A DNA stretch of 64,000 nucleotides from Aspidiotus rigidus (Eukaryota > Arthropoda > Insecta > Hemiptera > Diaspididae), in contig JAVHKY010000008.1 in assembly GCA_035079385.1 (NCBI GenBank), positions 3,332,001 to 3,396,000 on the forward strand, in the 5' to 3' direction. This document shows positions 46,701 to 57,600 of this stretch, one piece after another. A program made the position numbers and the translations under genes. Under the pieces are notes generated by a model. That model had not been told where the DNA came from. It was given only the letters and a program-made list of their open reading frames with translations, and ran no database searches. The stretch's first letter is position 1, and the number at the start of each line of letters is the position of its first letter.

Positions 46701-46979
46701 GATATCTCATCACGAGCAAGACCAAATAGGCGGTATCGTACCTGCCATTGGCTGAATCTAGGAGTTTTTGCACTGCTTCAAACATAAGTGGGACTTTCAT
46801 CGCGGGCACGCAACAGAAGACCAACTTTGCGGTATCATGCCTTCCTTTGCCTGAAACAACGAGAGTTTTCGCACTTTTTCCCACCCGCGACCAATCTTCT
46901 GTTTTCGCGAAGCTCGATTTCTATGAGAACCAAATGAACTTGAAAAGACTAAGCGATTTTCCAAGTTGGTAAAATTGTC

Positions 46980-47650
46980 ATCGTTTTTGGGCACTTGCAC
47001 ACATTTTGGTGCTTCGAAAAATTATATAAGAGTTTTTTTTCTACAACTGAGCACACAATTTGACCCTAGAATCAAGAAAAACTTTGAAGATTGGGCAATT
47101 TTTTTCGTTTTGGAGAAATATTGACCCTTTTTTGTCTCATTAACCTATTTTGGTATTTCGCAAGATTTCTTAACAATTTTATTTAGATTCAGCACTAAAT
47201 TTTGTCTCAGAATCGAGAAAAACTTCAAAGATTAGGCGATTTCATCATTTTGGGGAAATTTTGACCCTTTCTGAGCCCATAAACCTATTTTGGTGCTGCG
47301 CAGAATTTTTTAACAATTTCATTCAGACTCAGCGCTAAATTTTATCTCAGAATCGAGAAAAACATCGAAGATTAGGCGATTTTATCGTTTTGGGGAAATT
47401 TTGACCCTTTTTGGGCCCATAAACCTATTTTGGTGCTGCGCAGAATTTTTTAACAATTTTATTCAGACTCAGCGCTAAATTTTATCTCAGAATTGAGAAA
47501 AACATCGAAGATTAGGCGATCTCATCATTTTGGTGAAATTTTGACCCTTTTTGGGCCCATAAACCTATTTTGGTGCTTCGCAGAATTTTTTAACAATCTT
47601 ATTCAGATTCAGTGCTAAATTTTACTCTAGGATCGGGGAACACTCTGGAG
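46980..47650. repeat. Right arm tandem repeat, about 140-bp unit, inverted
   Basis: GGGCCCATAAACCTATTTTG, GTGCTGCGCAGAATTTTTTA, TTCAGACTCAGCGCTAAATT and GAAAAACATCGAAGATTAGG recur near 47270, 47410 and 47550. Complement of the left-arm units. Confidence 0.8.
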
Positions 47651-47916
47651 ATTACGCGGTTTTTTCAATAGAAAAATTGTCTTTCGATAATTCACAACGT
47701 TGGAAACCCCTGCTGTGAAATTATGGCACATTTTGGTGCTTAACTCGGCTCAGAAAAGTCGTAGAAACTTCGGATATGGCTCAAATTAAAGATAAAATTG
47801 AGATAGAAAATTCTTACGTTTAAAGTATACGTCTAACGTTTTGCGTTTTCGCGCTACGACAGATTTAGCGCAAACTCCCATTTAACTGGTAACATCTTTC
47901 TGCCCCACCCTGTATA

Positions 47917-48082
47917 GCCTAAAGAAATTCTTTTACGCAACGTTACCTGACCTAAGTTAGGTTGATGACGTCATTTAATTCGGTTGCGGCAGTTCTCTAT
48001 AGAACCCAATCGTTAATGACGTCATCAAAGTCGAATATGGACGTTTTCTGAGGATGCCTCCGCCCTTCTAAGCAACATAACC
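47917..48082. repeat. GATGACGTCAT-containing sequence, partly repeated after the MITE
   Basis: TTAGGTTGATGACGTCAT and GGACGTTTTCTGAGGATG are matched on the far side of the MITE by TTGAGTTGATGACGTCAT (about 48346) and GGACATTTTCTAAGGATG (about 48382). Either a local tandem repeat into which the MITE inserted, or part of a wider repeat. Confidence 0.5.
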
Positions 48083-48336
48083 TACACTGAAAGAAATATT
48101 CTATAACGGTTATTTAAAAAAAAAGAACCATTAGACTATTAATAAATTGGTAAAAAAGTCACAAGAGCAAAAAAAGGAAATAGTTACAATATTTTTAGCA
48201 TCCACTCATAACGCTTACTAATGTTTGTATGTAAAAGTTAAGGATTGGATGCTAAAAATATTGTAACTATTTCTTCTGACTTTTTCATCAATTTATTAAT
48301 AAGCGTTAAAGGTTTTTTTCTACTTCTGTCAGTGTA
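48083..48336. mobile_element. Hairpin MITE with TACACTGA ends
   Basis: Ends are TACACTGAAAGAAATATTCT and, reverse-complemented, TACACTGACAGAAGTAG. A strong internal palindrome has AAATAGTTACAATATTTTTA and GCATCC on the left (about 48178) and its complement GGATGCTAAAAATATTGTAA at 48247. Total 254 bp, non-coding. Ends and TA start resemble the MITE at 7586-7789. Confidence 0.8.
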
Positions 48337-49399
48337 ACCCAAGTTGAGTTGATGACGTCATCTAAGTCGGATGCAGATGCGGACATTTTCTAAGGATGAA
48401 CCTCCCAATACAAAACACCGTTTCAAGAGAAAGCTGTCATCGAGGACCTATATGAGACTGAGATTCTCATTTTACCTGGCGCAGCTTCTATAACACAGAA
48501 TTAGCGAAAATATAGCTGTCACAGGAACTTTACTAAAAGAAAAAGCTTCTGAAAAGGTGACAGCAATAAGACTTCTTGAACTGAGGATTTTTAAGCGGAA
48601 ATAATTAGGCTCTTCAACATCAAATATCTAAGCATTTGCCTTCCTACCAAAATTTCCATCATTTTAAAGGTTAGACTTAGCTAAGGACTAAAACTAATCG
48701 CAGAGGTAATGGACTCACCTACTTGAAAAAACCTCCGGGTAATGCGTCTAAACACGGCTTTAGTTGCACCTTGATTATCTGGATTTTCAATGAATAAAAG
48801 TAAAAAGAAGCCGAATTTGTTTGATTGAGAGAAAACGATAGGGTCAGTACTTCATCTAATTAAAATTCACCTGGAGTTGAAAAGCAGTTTCCGTATACTG
48901 GTAGGTATATCGTGGGAAAGTACTTCGATAGGCTGCACATATGAGAACAAGCTGCTCTTAAATTATATTTCAATGCATGTATTTGGTGACCGATATTTTA
49001 TTCACAATAAAATACGTAATTGAACATCGATGAAGCATTAAAACGAACGGTTCAGCGATTGAAATGTCTGAAACGTTGTAGACATGGCGACCGTTATTTT
49101 TTCCCAAAATCGACGTAAGAAGGGTCAAGCAGCTCACAGTCTTCATTAAACAAAGAACTTATTGTTGACACAAATACGTCAAGTCGGACGTTTGGGGCGA
49201 AGATTTCGGTTGATAAAATCTATAAAAAGATTTTTAATTCTCGAGAGCCGGATTCGTAGTATAACAGAAATTAACTGTAGGTAACGAAACACTGCCAAAT
49301 GTTTACTCCAGGTAAAAGTACAAACGCGAGCGACTGGAAACTAATATGTAGGCATTTATATTTAAACAATACTTAGAGATGACTGTAACTCCTCAGAAT
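48337..49399. other. Intergenic DNA, no gene recognised
   Basis: No coding frame of note. Nothing specific beyond the GATGACGTCAT repeat at its start. Confidence 0.45.
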
Positions 49400-49530
49400 T
49401 TGCCTAATGATACTCATTCGACGTTACTTGCTCTTGTTGGTGTTGGATTCAGTCGCTTTCTATACCTCGAGAATGGCTGTTTAGCCGAAAGCGCTCGGTC
49501 AGTGTAATTTATTGCGGTTTTTGTGTTTGT
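49400..49530 (+). mobile_element. Solitary PLE 3' end
   Basis: CGACGTTACTTGCTCTTGTT, GGTGTTGGATTCAGTCGCTT and GAGAATGGCTGTTTAGCCGA, AAGCGCTCGG match the PLE family 3 terminus at 30970-31050. The hammerhead-like box here is CTCGAGAAT, GGCTGTTTAGCC, GAAAG. No protein part is nearby. The family 4 fragment at 43.7 kb could be its other half, but 1.5 kb of non-PLE sequence and the foldback separate them. Confidence 0.7.
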
Positions 49531-49679
49531 TAGTCTGCTATTCCTGAGAAAAATACGCTTATGTAAAAGGTCTACGCCGTAGAAACGCAGAACTATGCAT
49601 GTAAATTGATGTCTCAACCTCATGAATAAGATTTACCGAATTTTGGGGACTTGACGAGAATTGATTTCGAGCCAAAATT

Positions 49680-50601
49680 AATATGGAACAGGCCAAGATA
49701 CAGAAAAACATGTGTCGTAAGAGGAACACATGGGTGACCACAGAAATAATGGATCTTATGAATGTGAGAAGACTGAAAAAAAGTGATAAGGATGCGTACA
49801 CGAAAATAAATAAAGTTATTCGTAGAAATAGACCCAAGAAGCCAAAGGCAGGTGACTAAGAGAGAAATGTGAAGAAATTGAAGAGCTGCAAACCAGACGC
49901 GATCGATTTAACATACATAAGAGGGTGAAAGAGTTGACTGGCCGATAGCGTCGGAAGCTGACACCAGGAACCCTGAAAGATAGAAAGGTCAGCTGATACT
50001 AGGAGAGGATGTCAGATTTGCTAGATGGAAAGAATATATCAGCGAGCTATTCAAGGATGAAAGGGAAGAAGATAATGGCTAAGGTGAAAACTGTGGAAGA
50101 TATGGAGCATGAAGATGAAATAACAAAAGAGGAAATGTCGCGCGCAATTAAGAGAATGAAGAATGGAAAGGCGATCGGACCCGACGGAATACAATGCAAA
50201 CTGTTAAAATTATTAAAGAACGATCAATCATCAATTACGTCTCTAGCCAGATTCTTCAATAAGATATACCAGCAGATTGGTTGAAACCGGTGTTTATCGC
50301 GCTGGCAAAAAAGAGCAAAGCGGGAGAGTGCGAAGATTACAGAGCAATTAACTTGATGTAACACATCTTAAAACTATTTCTTACCGAGTGTACGAGAAAT
50401 GCTAGGAAAACTCTGGCGCTCAATAGTTTGGGTTCAAAGGGGGTTATAGATGCTGAGAAGCCTTCTGCGCCATCAATGTTTTAGCGCAAAGATGCAGAGA
50501 CGTGAATCGAAAGCTATACCTCTGTTTCATCGATTACAAGAAGGCTTTCGACTGTGTAAAACACGAAAGCATGATCAAAGTTTTGGAAGGTGACCGGGTC
50601 G
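49680..50601 (+). pseudogene. RTE-like non-LTR retrotransposon ORF2, first half
   Basis: Traces in order: MDLMNVRRLKKSDKDAYTKI (linker after the endonuclease), RVKELTGR, ARWKEYISELF, EEMSRAIKRMKNGKAIGPDG (RT opening block), LARFFNKIYQ, CEDYRAINLM, then KLYLCFIDYKKAFDCVKHES (RT motif A, FIDYKKAFD with the catalytic Asp). This is the order of RTE-type reverse transcriptases of insects. Several stops and frameshifts. It is cut at about 50601 by a 4-kb foldback and resumes at about 54591. Confidence 0.85.
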
Positions 50602-51199
50602 GACCTGTTATAAGGAAAGGCTCTAGCCGAGTGAGGGGAGGAAATGGCCTTGGTCGGAAAATGTTTCAAATGTCCGTCAAAATGTTTCCCCAATGAGAAA
50701 ACTTGAAATCCAAAAAATTGGACCCATTCGCTCACCTACATGGGCTGCAGAGCCATTTTTAGGCCTAAAATCCAAATGGCTATATCTCAGCCAATAATGA
50801 TCGCACAGCGATGAAACTTGGGGACATTTTAGTATACGTAAACGTTCATTCATGGTATTATTTTCAAAAAAAATTATTCATATTTTCCCTAGTTCCTAGC
50901 TATAACAAAACTTCAAACTCGAATAAAAAAAATCGGGGGGGGGGGCAGCACCTGGAAAAAATCGTTCATTTGAAGAACCATACCTTCTACTACAACATCC
51001 ATGAGTAGACAGTCCTCGGTGAGGTGCAACATTCCCAAAAAAATCAATATTTAATGAATTTCTGTGATTTTTCTATGAATAGCGGGGTGAACTATGACTG
51101 CTACCGCAATAGACCGCGAGAAATCAATAGTCAATGTTCGAGCTGAAAAATATGCACTCCTCCGTGGGATGAAATGGGAATGTTGATAGACCAAAAATA

Positions 51200-52400
51200 T
51201 ATTTTTAGTATTTCGTTTATCGATTTGGTGAATTCTTATGTAAACACGTCCACCGATTAGGTGGAGTACGTTAGATTGAGAAAAATAGTTGAAAAATTCT
51301 CCAGTCGCTGGAACAGTCTGAAAATAGAAGAGAAGTGAGAAAATCCATTTTTTCACCCTGGAGGACCGTGAGTTTTGGTATTTCATTCATCAAATAGGTC
51401 AGTTCTCACGTAAACCTATTCGCCGAGTTTGAAAAAAATGGTCAAAAAATTCTCCAGTCGCTGGAACGTTCTCGAATGACCTAAATTAGAGAAAATCCAC
51501 TTTTTCACCCTGGAGGACCGTGAGTTTTAGTATTTCATTCATCAATTCGTTCAATTCCTAAGTAAACATGTACGCCAAGTTTGAAAAAAAAATAGTCAAA
51601 AAATTCTCCAGCGGCTGTAATGGTTTGGAAAGGACAAATAATTGAGAATATCCAATTTTTTACACTGGAGGACCGTGAGTTTTGGTATTGCGTTCATCAA
51701 TGAGGTCAATTCTTATGTAAACACATCCGCCGAATCCGAAAAAAATAGCCAAAAAATTCTCCAGCTGCTGGAACCTTCTGGAACGGACAAATAATCGAGA
51801 CCATCTAATTTTTTACCCTGGAGGACCGCGATTTTTGGTATTTTGTTCATCAATTAGGTAAATTCTTAGGTAAATATGTCCGTCGAGTTTGAAAAAAATA
51901 GTCAAAAAATTCTCCAGTCGCTGTAATGGTCTGGAAATGACAATAAATCGGGGAAATCCACTTTTTCACCCTGGAGAATCGTGATTTTTGGTATTTCATT
52001 CCACAATTCGTTCAATTCTTATGTAAACATGTCCGCTGGGTTTGAAAAAAATCGTCGAAAAATTCTCCAGTGTTTGGGATGCCCTGGAAATAGTAAAAAC
52101 TCCAGGTAATCTACTTTTCCAATATCGAAAACCGTGATTTTTCATATTCTGTTTATCAACAAGGTCAATTCTTATGTAAAAACGTCTGCCGAGTTAATCA
52201 ATAAATTCTCCAGTTGCCGGAACGGTCTAGAAATACCAAGTTCAGAAAATCCACTTTTTCAACATGGAGAGCCCTAATTTTTGGTATGTTCTTTATCAAT
52301 TAGGTCAAATCTTATGTTACTACGTCTTACAAGTTGGAAAAAAAATAGTCAATAAATTCTCCAGTCGCTAGGACGCTCTGGAAATAGTAAAAAACCGATA
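51200..52400. repeat. Left-arm tandem repeat, about 153-bp unit
   Basis: AAATTCTCCAGTCGCTGGAA recurs near 51295, 51447, 51601, 51755, 51907, 52060 and further. Between are TTCACCCTGGAGGACCGTGA, GTTTTGGTATTTCATTCATC and TTCTTATGTAAACACGTCCG. Units are 75-90 percent alike by eye. Confidence 0.85.
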
Positions 52401-52749
52401 CACACCCACCCCTAAGATTCATTCCTTCACTTTAAAGTGTTGAATGTTTATTTTTGATTCCCTGAAGTCGTAGAGGTACAAACTGTGTAACTAGGAGCCG
52501 TGCACTTCCATGAAGTGCAGGAATCTTCTCTCGAGTTGAGGTGACAATGCTTCAAATATTGGAATTCATGAGCATGACAATACAAAGGAGATCATTGTCT
52601 TCTTGTGTCTCGGAAAAGGATTCCTCCACATCATGCGAGTGCACGGCTATCAGTAACACAATTTGTACCGCTGCGATTCGAGGGGGGAAAAGTAACACAT
52701 GAATCATTGTGGCGGGTGTGTATCTTTGATTTTTTAATATTTTCAGAGC

Positions 52750-53960
52750 GTCCCAACGACTGGAGAATCTTTTTCAATTTTTTTAAAACTCGGCGTAAGT
52801 GTTCTTAGAAGAATCGACCATACTAATTAGCGTCTGGAGAATTTATTGAATATTTTCTTCGAAATAGGGATGTATTGTTACTCAAAAATTGACCTTATTG
52901 ATAAATAGAATATTATAAAAATCACGATTCTCCAAGTTCAAATGGCAGACATTTTCAATTTTTCATTTTCAGACTATTCCAGCGACTGAAGAATTTATTG
53001 ACTATTTTTTTCCAACTCGGCGGATGTATTAACATAAGATTTGACCTTTTTGATAAACAACATACCAAAAATCGGGGCTCTCCATGTTGAAAAAGTTGAT
53101 TTTCTGGATTTGGAACTATTTCTAGATCGCTCCAGCGACTGGAGAATTTATTGACTATTTTTCTCCAACTCGGCGGATGTATTCACATAAGAATTGACCT
53201 TGTTGATAAACAGAATATGAAAAATCACGGTTCTACATGTTGGAAAAGTGGATTACCTGGAGTTTTTACTATTTCCAGGGCTGGAGAATTTTCTGACTAC
53301 TCTTTTCAAACTCAGCGGACTTGTTTACATAAGAATTGAACGAATTGTGGAATGAAATACCAAAACTCACGATTCTCCAGGGTGAAAAAGTGGATTTCCC
53401 CGATTTATTGTCATTTCCAGACCATTACAGCGACTGGAGAATTTTTTGACTATTTTTTTCAAAATTGGCGTACATGTTTACTTAAGAATTTACCTAATTG
53501 ATGAACAAAATACCAAAAATCGCGGTCCTCCAGGGTAAAAAATTAGATTTTCTCGATTATTTGTCCTTTCCAGAAGGTTCTAGCAGCTGGAGAATTTTTT
53601 GACTATTTTTTTCGATTTCGGCGGATGTGTTTACATAAGAATTGACCTCATTGATGAACGCAATACCAAAACTCACGGTCCTCCAGGGTGAAAAATTGGA
53701 TATTCTCAATTATTTGTCCTATCCAGACCATTACAGCGGCTGGAGAATTTTTTGACTATTTTTTTTTCAAACTTGGCGTACATATTTACTTGGGAATTGA
53801 ACGAATTGATGAATGAAATACCAAAACTCACGGTCCTCCAGGGTGAAAAAATGGATTTTCTCACTTCTCTTCTATTTTCAGACTGTTCCAGCGACTGGAG
53901 AATTTTTCAACTATTTTTCTCAATCTAACGTACTCCACCTAATCGGTGGACGTGTTTACA
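52750..53960. repeat. Right-arm tandem repeat, about 153-bp unit, inverted
   Basis: Complement of the left-arm array: CCAGCGACTGGAGAATTT, CGGATGTGTTTACATAAGAA and ACTCACGGTCCTCCAGGGTG recur at the same interval. Confidence 0.85.
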
Positions 53961-54590
53961 TAAGAATTCACCAAATCGATAAACGAAATACTAAAAATAT
54001 ATTTTTGGTCTATCAACATTCCCATTTCATCCCACGGAGGAGTGCATATTTTTCAGCTCGAACATTGACTATTGATTTCTCGCGGTCTATTGCGGTAGCA
54101 GTCATAGTTCACCCCGCTATTCATAGAAAAATCACAGAAATTCATTAAATATTGATTTTTTTGGGAATGTTGCACCTCACCGAGGACTGTCTACTCATGG
54201 ATGTTGTAGTAGAAGGTATGGTTCTTCAAATGAACGATTTTTTCCAGGTGCTGCCCCCCCCCCGATTTTTTTTATTCGAGTTTGAAGTTTTGTTATAGCT
54301 AGGAACTAGGGAAAATATGAATAATTTTTTTTGAAAATAATACCATGAATGAACGTTTACGTATACTAAAATGTCCCCAAGTTTCATCGCTGTGCGATCA
54401 TTATTGGCTGAGATATAGCCATGTAGATTTTAGGCCTAAAAATGGCTCTGCAGCCCATGGGGATGAGCGAAAGGGTCCAATTTTTTGGATTTCGAGTTTT
54501 CTCATTGGGGACAACATTTTGACGGATATTTGAAACATTTTCCGAACAAGGCCATTTTCCCCCTTACCCAGCTAAAGCCTTTGTGTACAG

Positions 54591-55465
54591 GGTCTATTGG
54601 AACCAAGGAGAGAGGTCAGAAAAGGTGCCCATTCAGGAAGGAGCGAGACAGGGATGCATCCTGTCATCGGCATTTTTCAACGCTTTTTATTCGGAGGCCA
54701 TTTTCAGACAGGCAGTCGGCAAGGAGATGTTTCAGAATAGATGGTTCCCGTGTATCTTTACATGAGGTATGCCGACGACCCGTTCTCATCGCCGAATCAT
54801 TGCCTGAGCTACAGGATATGCTCGCAAGAGTGGGAGTGTCAGTGCGGAGATGGATTAGAAATAAATGCCAAGAAAACCAAATGGATGCACAAGAAACTGG
54901 ACAAACCTCTCGAAGGCCAACAGTTACTAAATTTCAATATCTTGGCACCTGGCTGCAGGAGGAGAGAGGTCGGACTGTGGAAATACGCTCGAAGCCGTAA
55001 CATAAGAAGCCTGATGATTCGCAAGGAATTGCGCATGAGAATGGTACGATGCTGTGTCTGGTTTACGTTATATGGTACGGAGAGCTGACGGGTCTCACTC
55101 GTACATTGTAAAAGAGGAGAGATGTACGTACACCGACGAATGCTAAAAATTTCCTATCGAGACCACATCACCAACGTGGAAGTACTGCGGAGAATATCCA
55201 AGGAACTGGAGTCGCTCAGGACCATTCAGTAAAGAAAAACGGGCACGTGAGCAGAAACGCGGAAAAATACTCGGTTTTCCGGCTCGTCTTGGGTGGGAAA
55301 GTAAACTGCAAAAGAAGTGTTGGACGAAGAAAATCGTCGCGGAAATCGGATCTCAGAAGATGGCTCGAGTGCTGTCCAAAGGAGCTATTCAAAGCGGCCG
55401 TGGATAGAATCAAATTGACCATGTTAATTACCAAACTTCGGACGGAGACGGTGCGGTGTAATTGA
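54591..55465 (+). pseudogene. RTE-like non-LTR ORF2, second half
   Basis: Continues the RT interrupted at 50601: VYWNQGERSEKVPIQEGARQ then GCILSSAFFNAFYSEAIF (motif B), MRYADD near 54768 (motif C with the DD pair, followed by a frameshift), LPELQDMLARVGV, LEINAKKTKWM, then MYVHRRMLKISYRDHITNVE with VLRRI, the C-terminal region of RTE ORF2, and KNRRGNR-like tail traces. The 3' end lies near 55465-55500. Dead copy. Confidence 0.85.
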
Positions 55466-55846
55466 GAACAAGAAGACGATTTTCAGTTTTCACCGGTTAC
55501 TGTATCTAATTTCTGAACATTAATTTTAAAATAAGGAAGTTTGCATCACTTGTGTCGCTATGATGTTATACATTGGCGCAAACGCATACGAGAAAGAAAA
55601 AAAAAATTAATTTCTGTATCAGAGCTTTTATTTTCTAGGTGCACAAATTGTTGGGTTCTATAATTACTTGGTAGGTCGGCATTAAAACTAACTTCTTGTA
55701 ATTCTATAAATCAGATTTGTCGTTTCAGCTGCTTCTATATATAGACCGGAAATCAGCCTGCAAAAAATGAAAATACATAATCTTATAGGAGAATTGATAA
55801 AAAAAATGAAATTTTTGCGATAAATTTGATAGAAGAGAAAACGAAC
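55466..55846. other. Spacer and 3' region of the secreted-peptide gene
   Basis: On the minus strand an AATAAA lies at 55627-55632, and a TTTTTTGCAG|GC acceptor-like site at about 55760-55770. If the latter is used, the small gene has a further 3' exon. Confidence 0.3.
55627..55632 (-). terminator. Candidate poly(A) signal AATAAA
   Basis: AATAAA on the minus strand, 215 bp past the stop codon of the small secreted-peptide gene. Confidence 0.4.
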
Positions 55847-56047
55847 TCATTGCTTTTTAGCGTGTGGGTCACTGCCGGGAGCGTGTGTATGGTCACCGCC
55901 GTTACACTGCGATTGCCCAGAGCGATCATCTGCTGGAGCTCGCTTCGATCTGGAACCTTGTGTTGTAGTATCACACGGATTAGCCTGTAAAGAAGAAATC
56001 ATTGCAAAAGCGACGACAATTAACGCGAAGAAAAGTTTGAAATTCAT
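55847..56047 (-). CDS. Candidate small secreted peptide, 66 aa
   Basis: Residues 1-22 (MNFKLFFALIVVAFAMISSLQA) form a classic signal peptide with Lys4, a hydrophobic core and a small residue at the likely cut after Ala22. The mature part has a furin-type site RSKR at 33-36. The predicted product after it is a 30-residue hydrophilic tail rich in Gly, Asp, His and Ser, ending HAKKQ. Only two Cys exist (25 and 48), on opposite sides of the RSKR site. ATG at 56047 is the first Met, 78 nt after a predicted start site. Stop TGA at 55847-55849. An effector, peptide hormone precursor or defence peptide are all possible; I recognise no family. The conserved-looking promoter makes a real gene likely. 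Confidence 0.65.
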   Translation of the reverse strand: MNFKLFFALIVVAFAMISSLQANPCDTTTQGSRSKRAPADDRSGQSQCNGGDHTHAPGSDPHAKKQ

Positions 56048-56121
56048 TTTTTAATTTTCGGCGAAGAACACCACGTACAGAAAAAATTATACGAGAAAAT
56101 TCGAAAACACTGCTCAAATTA

Positions 56122-56158
56122 GACTGATGCCCATCTACGATTCCAAACTGCTTATATA
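56122..56158 (-). promoter_or_regulatory. TATA box and initiator of the small peptide gene
   Basis: On the minus strand TATATAAG (56158-56151) is followed, 31-33 bp on, by TCAGTC (56127-56122), the arthropod initiator consensus TCAGTY. The predicted start A is at 56125. The spacing is right for a TATA/Inr core promoter. Confidence 0.65.
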
Positions 56159-56649
56159 ACGTTCTCTCAAAATTATGATAGCTTGTTAAACGACGTTTGC
56201 GACCCTGGGTGATCCGTAAGTATTACGTTATTTTATGCTTTTTGCGTAGGTAAACGAAAAATCAATAAAAATTGGTGAATAATACTTAGTCATTACTGAG
56301 AACCATTTCGACATTCGATCAATCAGAAAAACGGATCAAGGTGATTTTCCGAGGAAAAAAACCTCTTTATTTAGATTTTATAACCGTTTCTAACGAGTTT
56401 TGAAATTTTGATGTCACGATAATTATTGTTATTTTGAAAGAGAAAATAATGACGGCGATAATGGGTGTGATTTCATCAGTCATGATTAATACTAATCAAG
56501 AAATAAATTTTTCTGACATAAACAAGACATAAAATGTGGAACTCAATAGAGAAATATACCGTACTTTTAAAATCAAATCGATTCTGGGTTGTATGAGTTT
56601 TCTTTTTCATTGAATTAACGAGCCTTGCAACTACTGCATTTGGAGTCAC
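56159..56649. other. Intergenic DNA upstream of the small gene
   Basis: No gene recognised. AT-rich; probably holds upstream control sequence of the small gene, but no site can be named. Confidence 0.4.
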
Positions 56650-57600
56650 AGGCTCGAAGTTGATTGATGAGGACAATAAGAATGAGTATGAATTAGATGG
56701 TGTTGTAGAAATGGTTGGATCGGAAGTAGTTCATCGGGTTAGAGATTTCCTTCACGGTTGTTTGAGAGGAAATTTGTGACGCAGGAAAAGGAGCCGGAGG
56801 TATTTTAGAGTTGGAAAAGAAGAAAAGTTGAACGGATAGATCATCAGCACTCCAGTACAGACATGCAGGAGGTGAGAGGTGCAACAAGTGGAAAGAGTGG
56901 GTACAGGCTATTCTGAGACGGGTGAGTCGGTACGAGCAGTTTCAAGCAGCCCAAAATAGAACGATGCTTGTTTGAGAATAAGGAGGACCAGAAATCACGC
57001 CAGGAGGAGAGGGGAGCAGTAATAGGATTCTAAGGAGGGGAAGGGATCAGTTATAAAAGGTGTCAGCGGCGACTGCTCAGCGGTAAGGTCCAATGCTTCA
57101 TGTTCTTCAAGGTCGGTGTGTCCCGGCATCCATAAGAGAGAGATGAAGCACGAGGAAAAACTCAACGAGTGTATAAGAATGAAGATTCTTTCAACAATAG
57201 GATTAATAGAATGAGGGTCTTGGACAGTAGATAAGGTTGAGAGATAATCAACTGGTAAGGGAAATTTTTGGGGAGGAAAGAAGCGGATGAGAAGAGAGAG
57301 CCAAGTAATAGCTGTCGACGGTGAATATGGAAGCGGAGTTTCTCATTGAGGAAGAAGATATATCACAGGTTTTGGGTCTGTCCATTTAGCAGATAGAAGA
57401 AGAATGGGAAGTTCTGAAGAAATCATTTTGTCGATTTTTTGTTCGTATATAAAGTTAGCTGTTTTGGGAATTTCAGCTGGGTCGAGACGAATGTCAGAGA
57501 TAGGAGATAACCGAGGAGGAAGTGTGGATGAAAAAATAGGAAGTAAGGGTCTAGATGGAATTGAAGAGTCAGAAGGGGTGAGTTCATTCAGTTAATGCGT
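56650..57600 (-). pseudogene. I-like non-LTR RNase H and 3' region, second copy
   Basis: Parallel to 21030-21290 plus 22303-22870 but without the PLE insertion. Shared phrases include AATAAGGAGGACCAGAAATC (56978; compare ATAAGGAGGACCAGAAATCA at 22311), AAGAATGAAGATTC, AAGAAGAAT/AAGAAAGAG GGAAGTTCTGAAGAAAT and GAGACGAATGTCAGAGA. It shows stops and indels. It dates the PLE copy B insertion as later than the spread of this family. Confidence 0.7.

Larger units (their letters stand above)
44427..47914. mobile_element. 3.5-kb foldback-like element with mariner-type ends
   Basis: The left end TACAGGGTGGGACAGAAAG and the right end, reverse-complemented TACAGGGTGGGGCAGAAAG, continue as an inverted repeat of about 165 bp at high identity. 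Another TA stands just outside on both sides (44425-44426 and 47915-47916), fitting a Tc1/mariner-type TA target. Inside the ends each arm has about 140-bp tandem units, inverted between arms. The centre holds a different 120-bp tandem array. No transposase frame is present, so it would need one in trans. It interrupts PLE family 4. Confidence 0.85.
50602..54590. mobile_element. 4-kb foldback element with near-identical long arms
   Basis: The left arm (50602 to about 52400) and right arm (about 52750 to 54590) are inverted copies over about 1.8 kb. The innermost and outermost parts are most diverged and the middle is near-identical: the stretch 51051-51386 is repeated inverted at 53813-54148 without an amino-acid change. 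Ends read GACCTGTTATAAGGAAAGGC on the left and, reverse-complemented, GACCCTGTACACAAAGGC on the right. Each arm holds seven or eight tandem units of about 153 bp. The centre (about 52400-52750) is unique. No transposase is present. It lies in the RTE-like ORF2, whose two halves match across it. Confidence 0.85.

Noticed and set aside
51051..51386. Two identical 111-residue open frames (here and 53813-54148)
   Set aside because: Identity reflects the palindrome arms, not selection on protein. The frame runs across 153-bp repeat units and has no domain.
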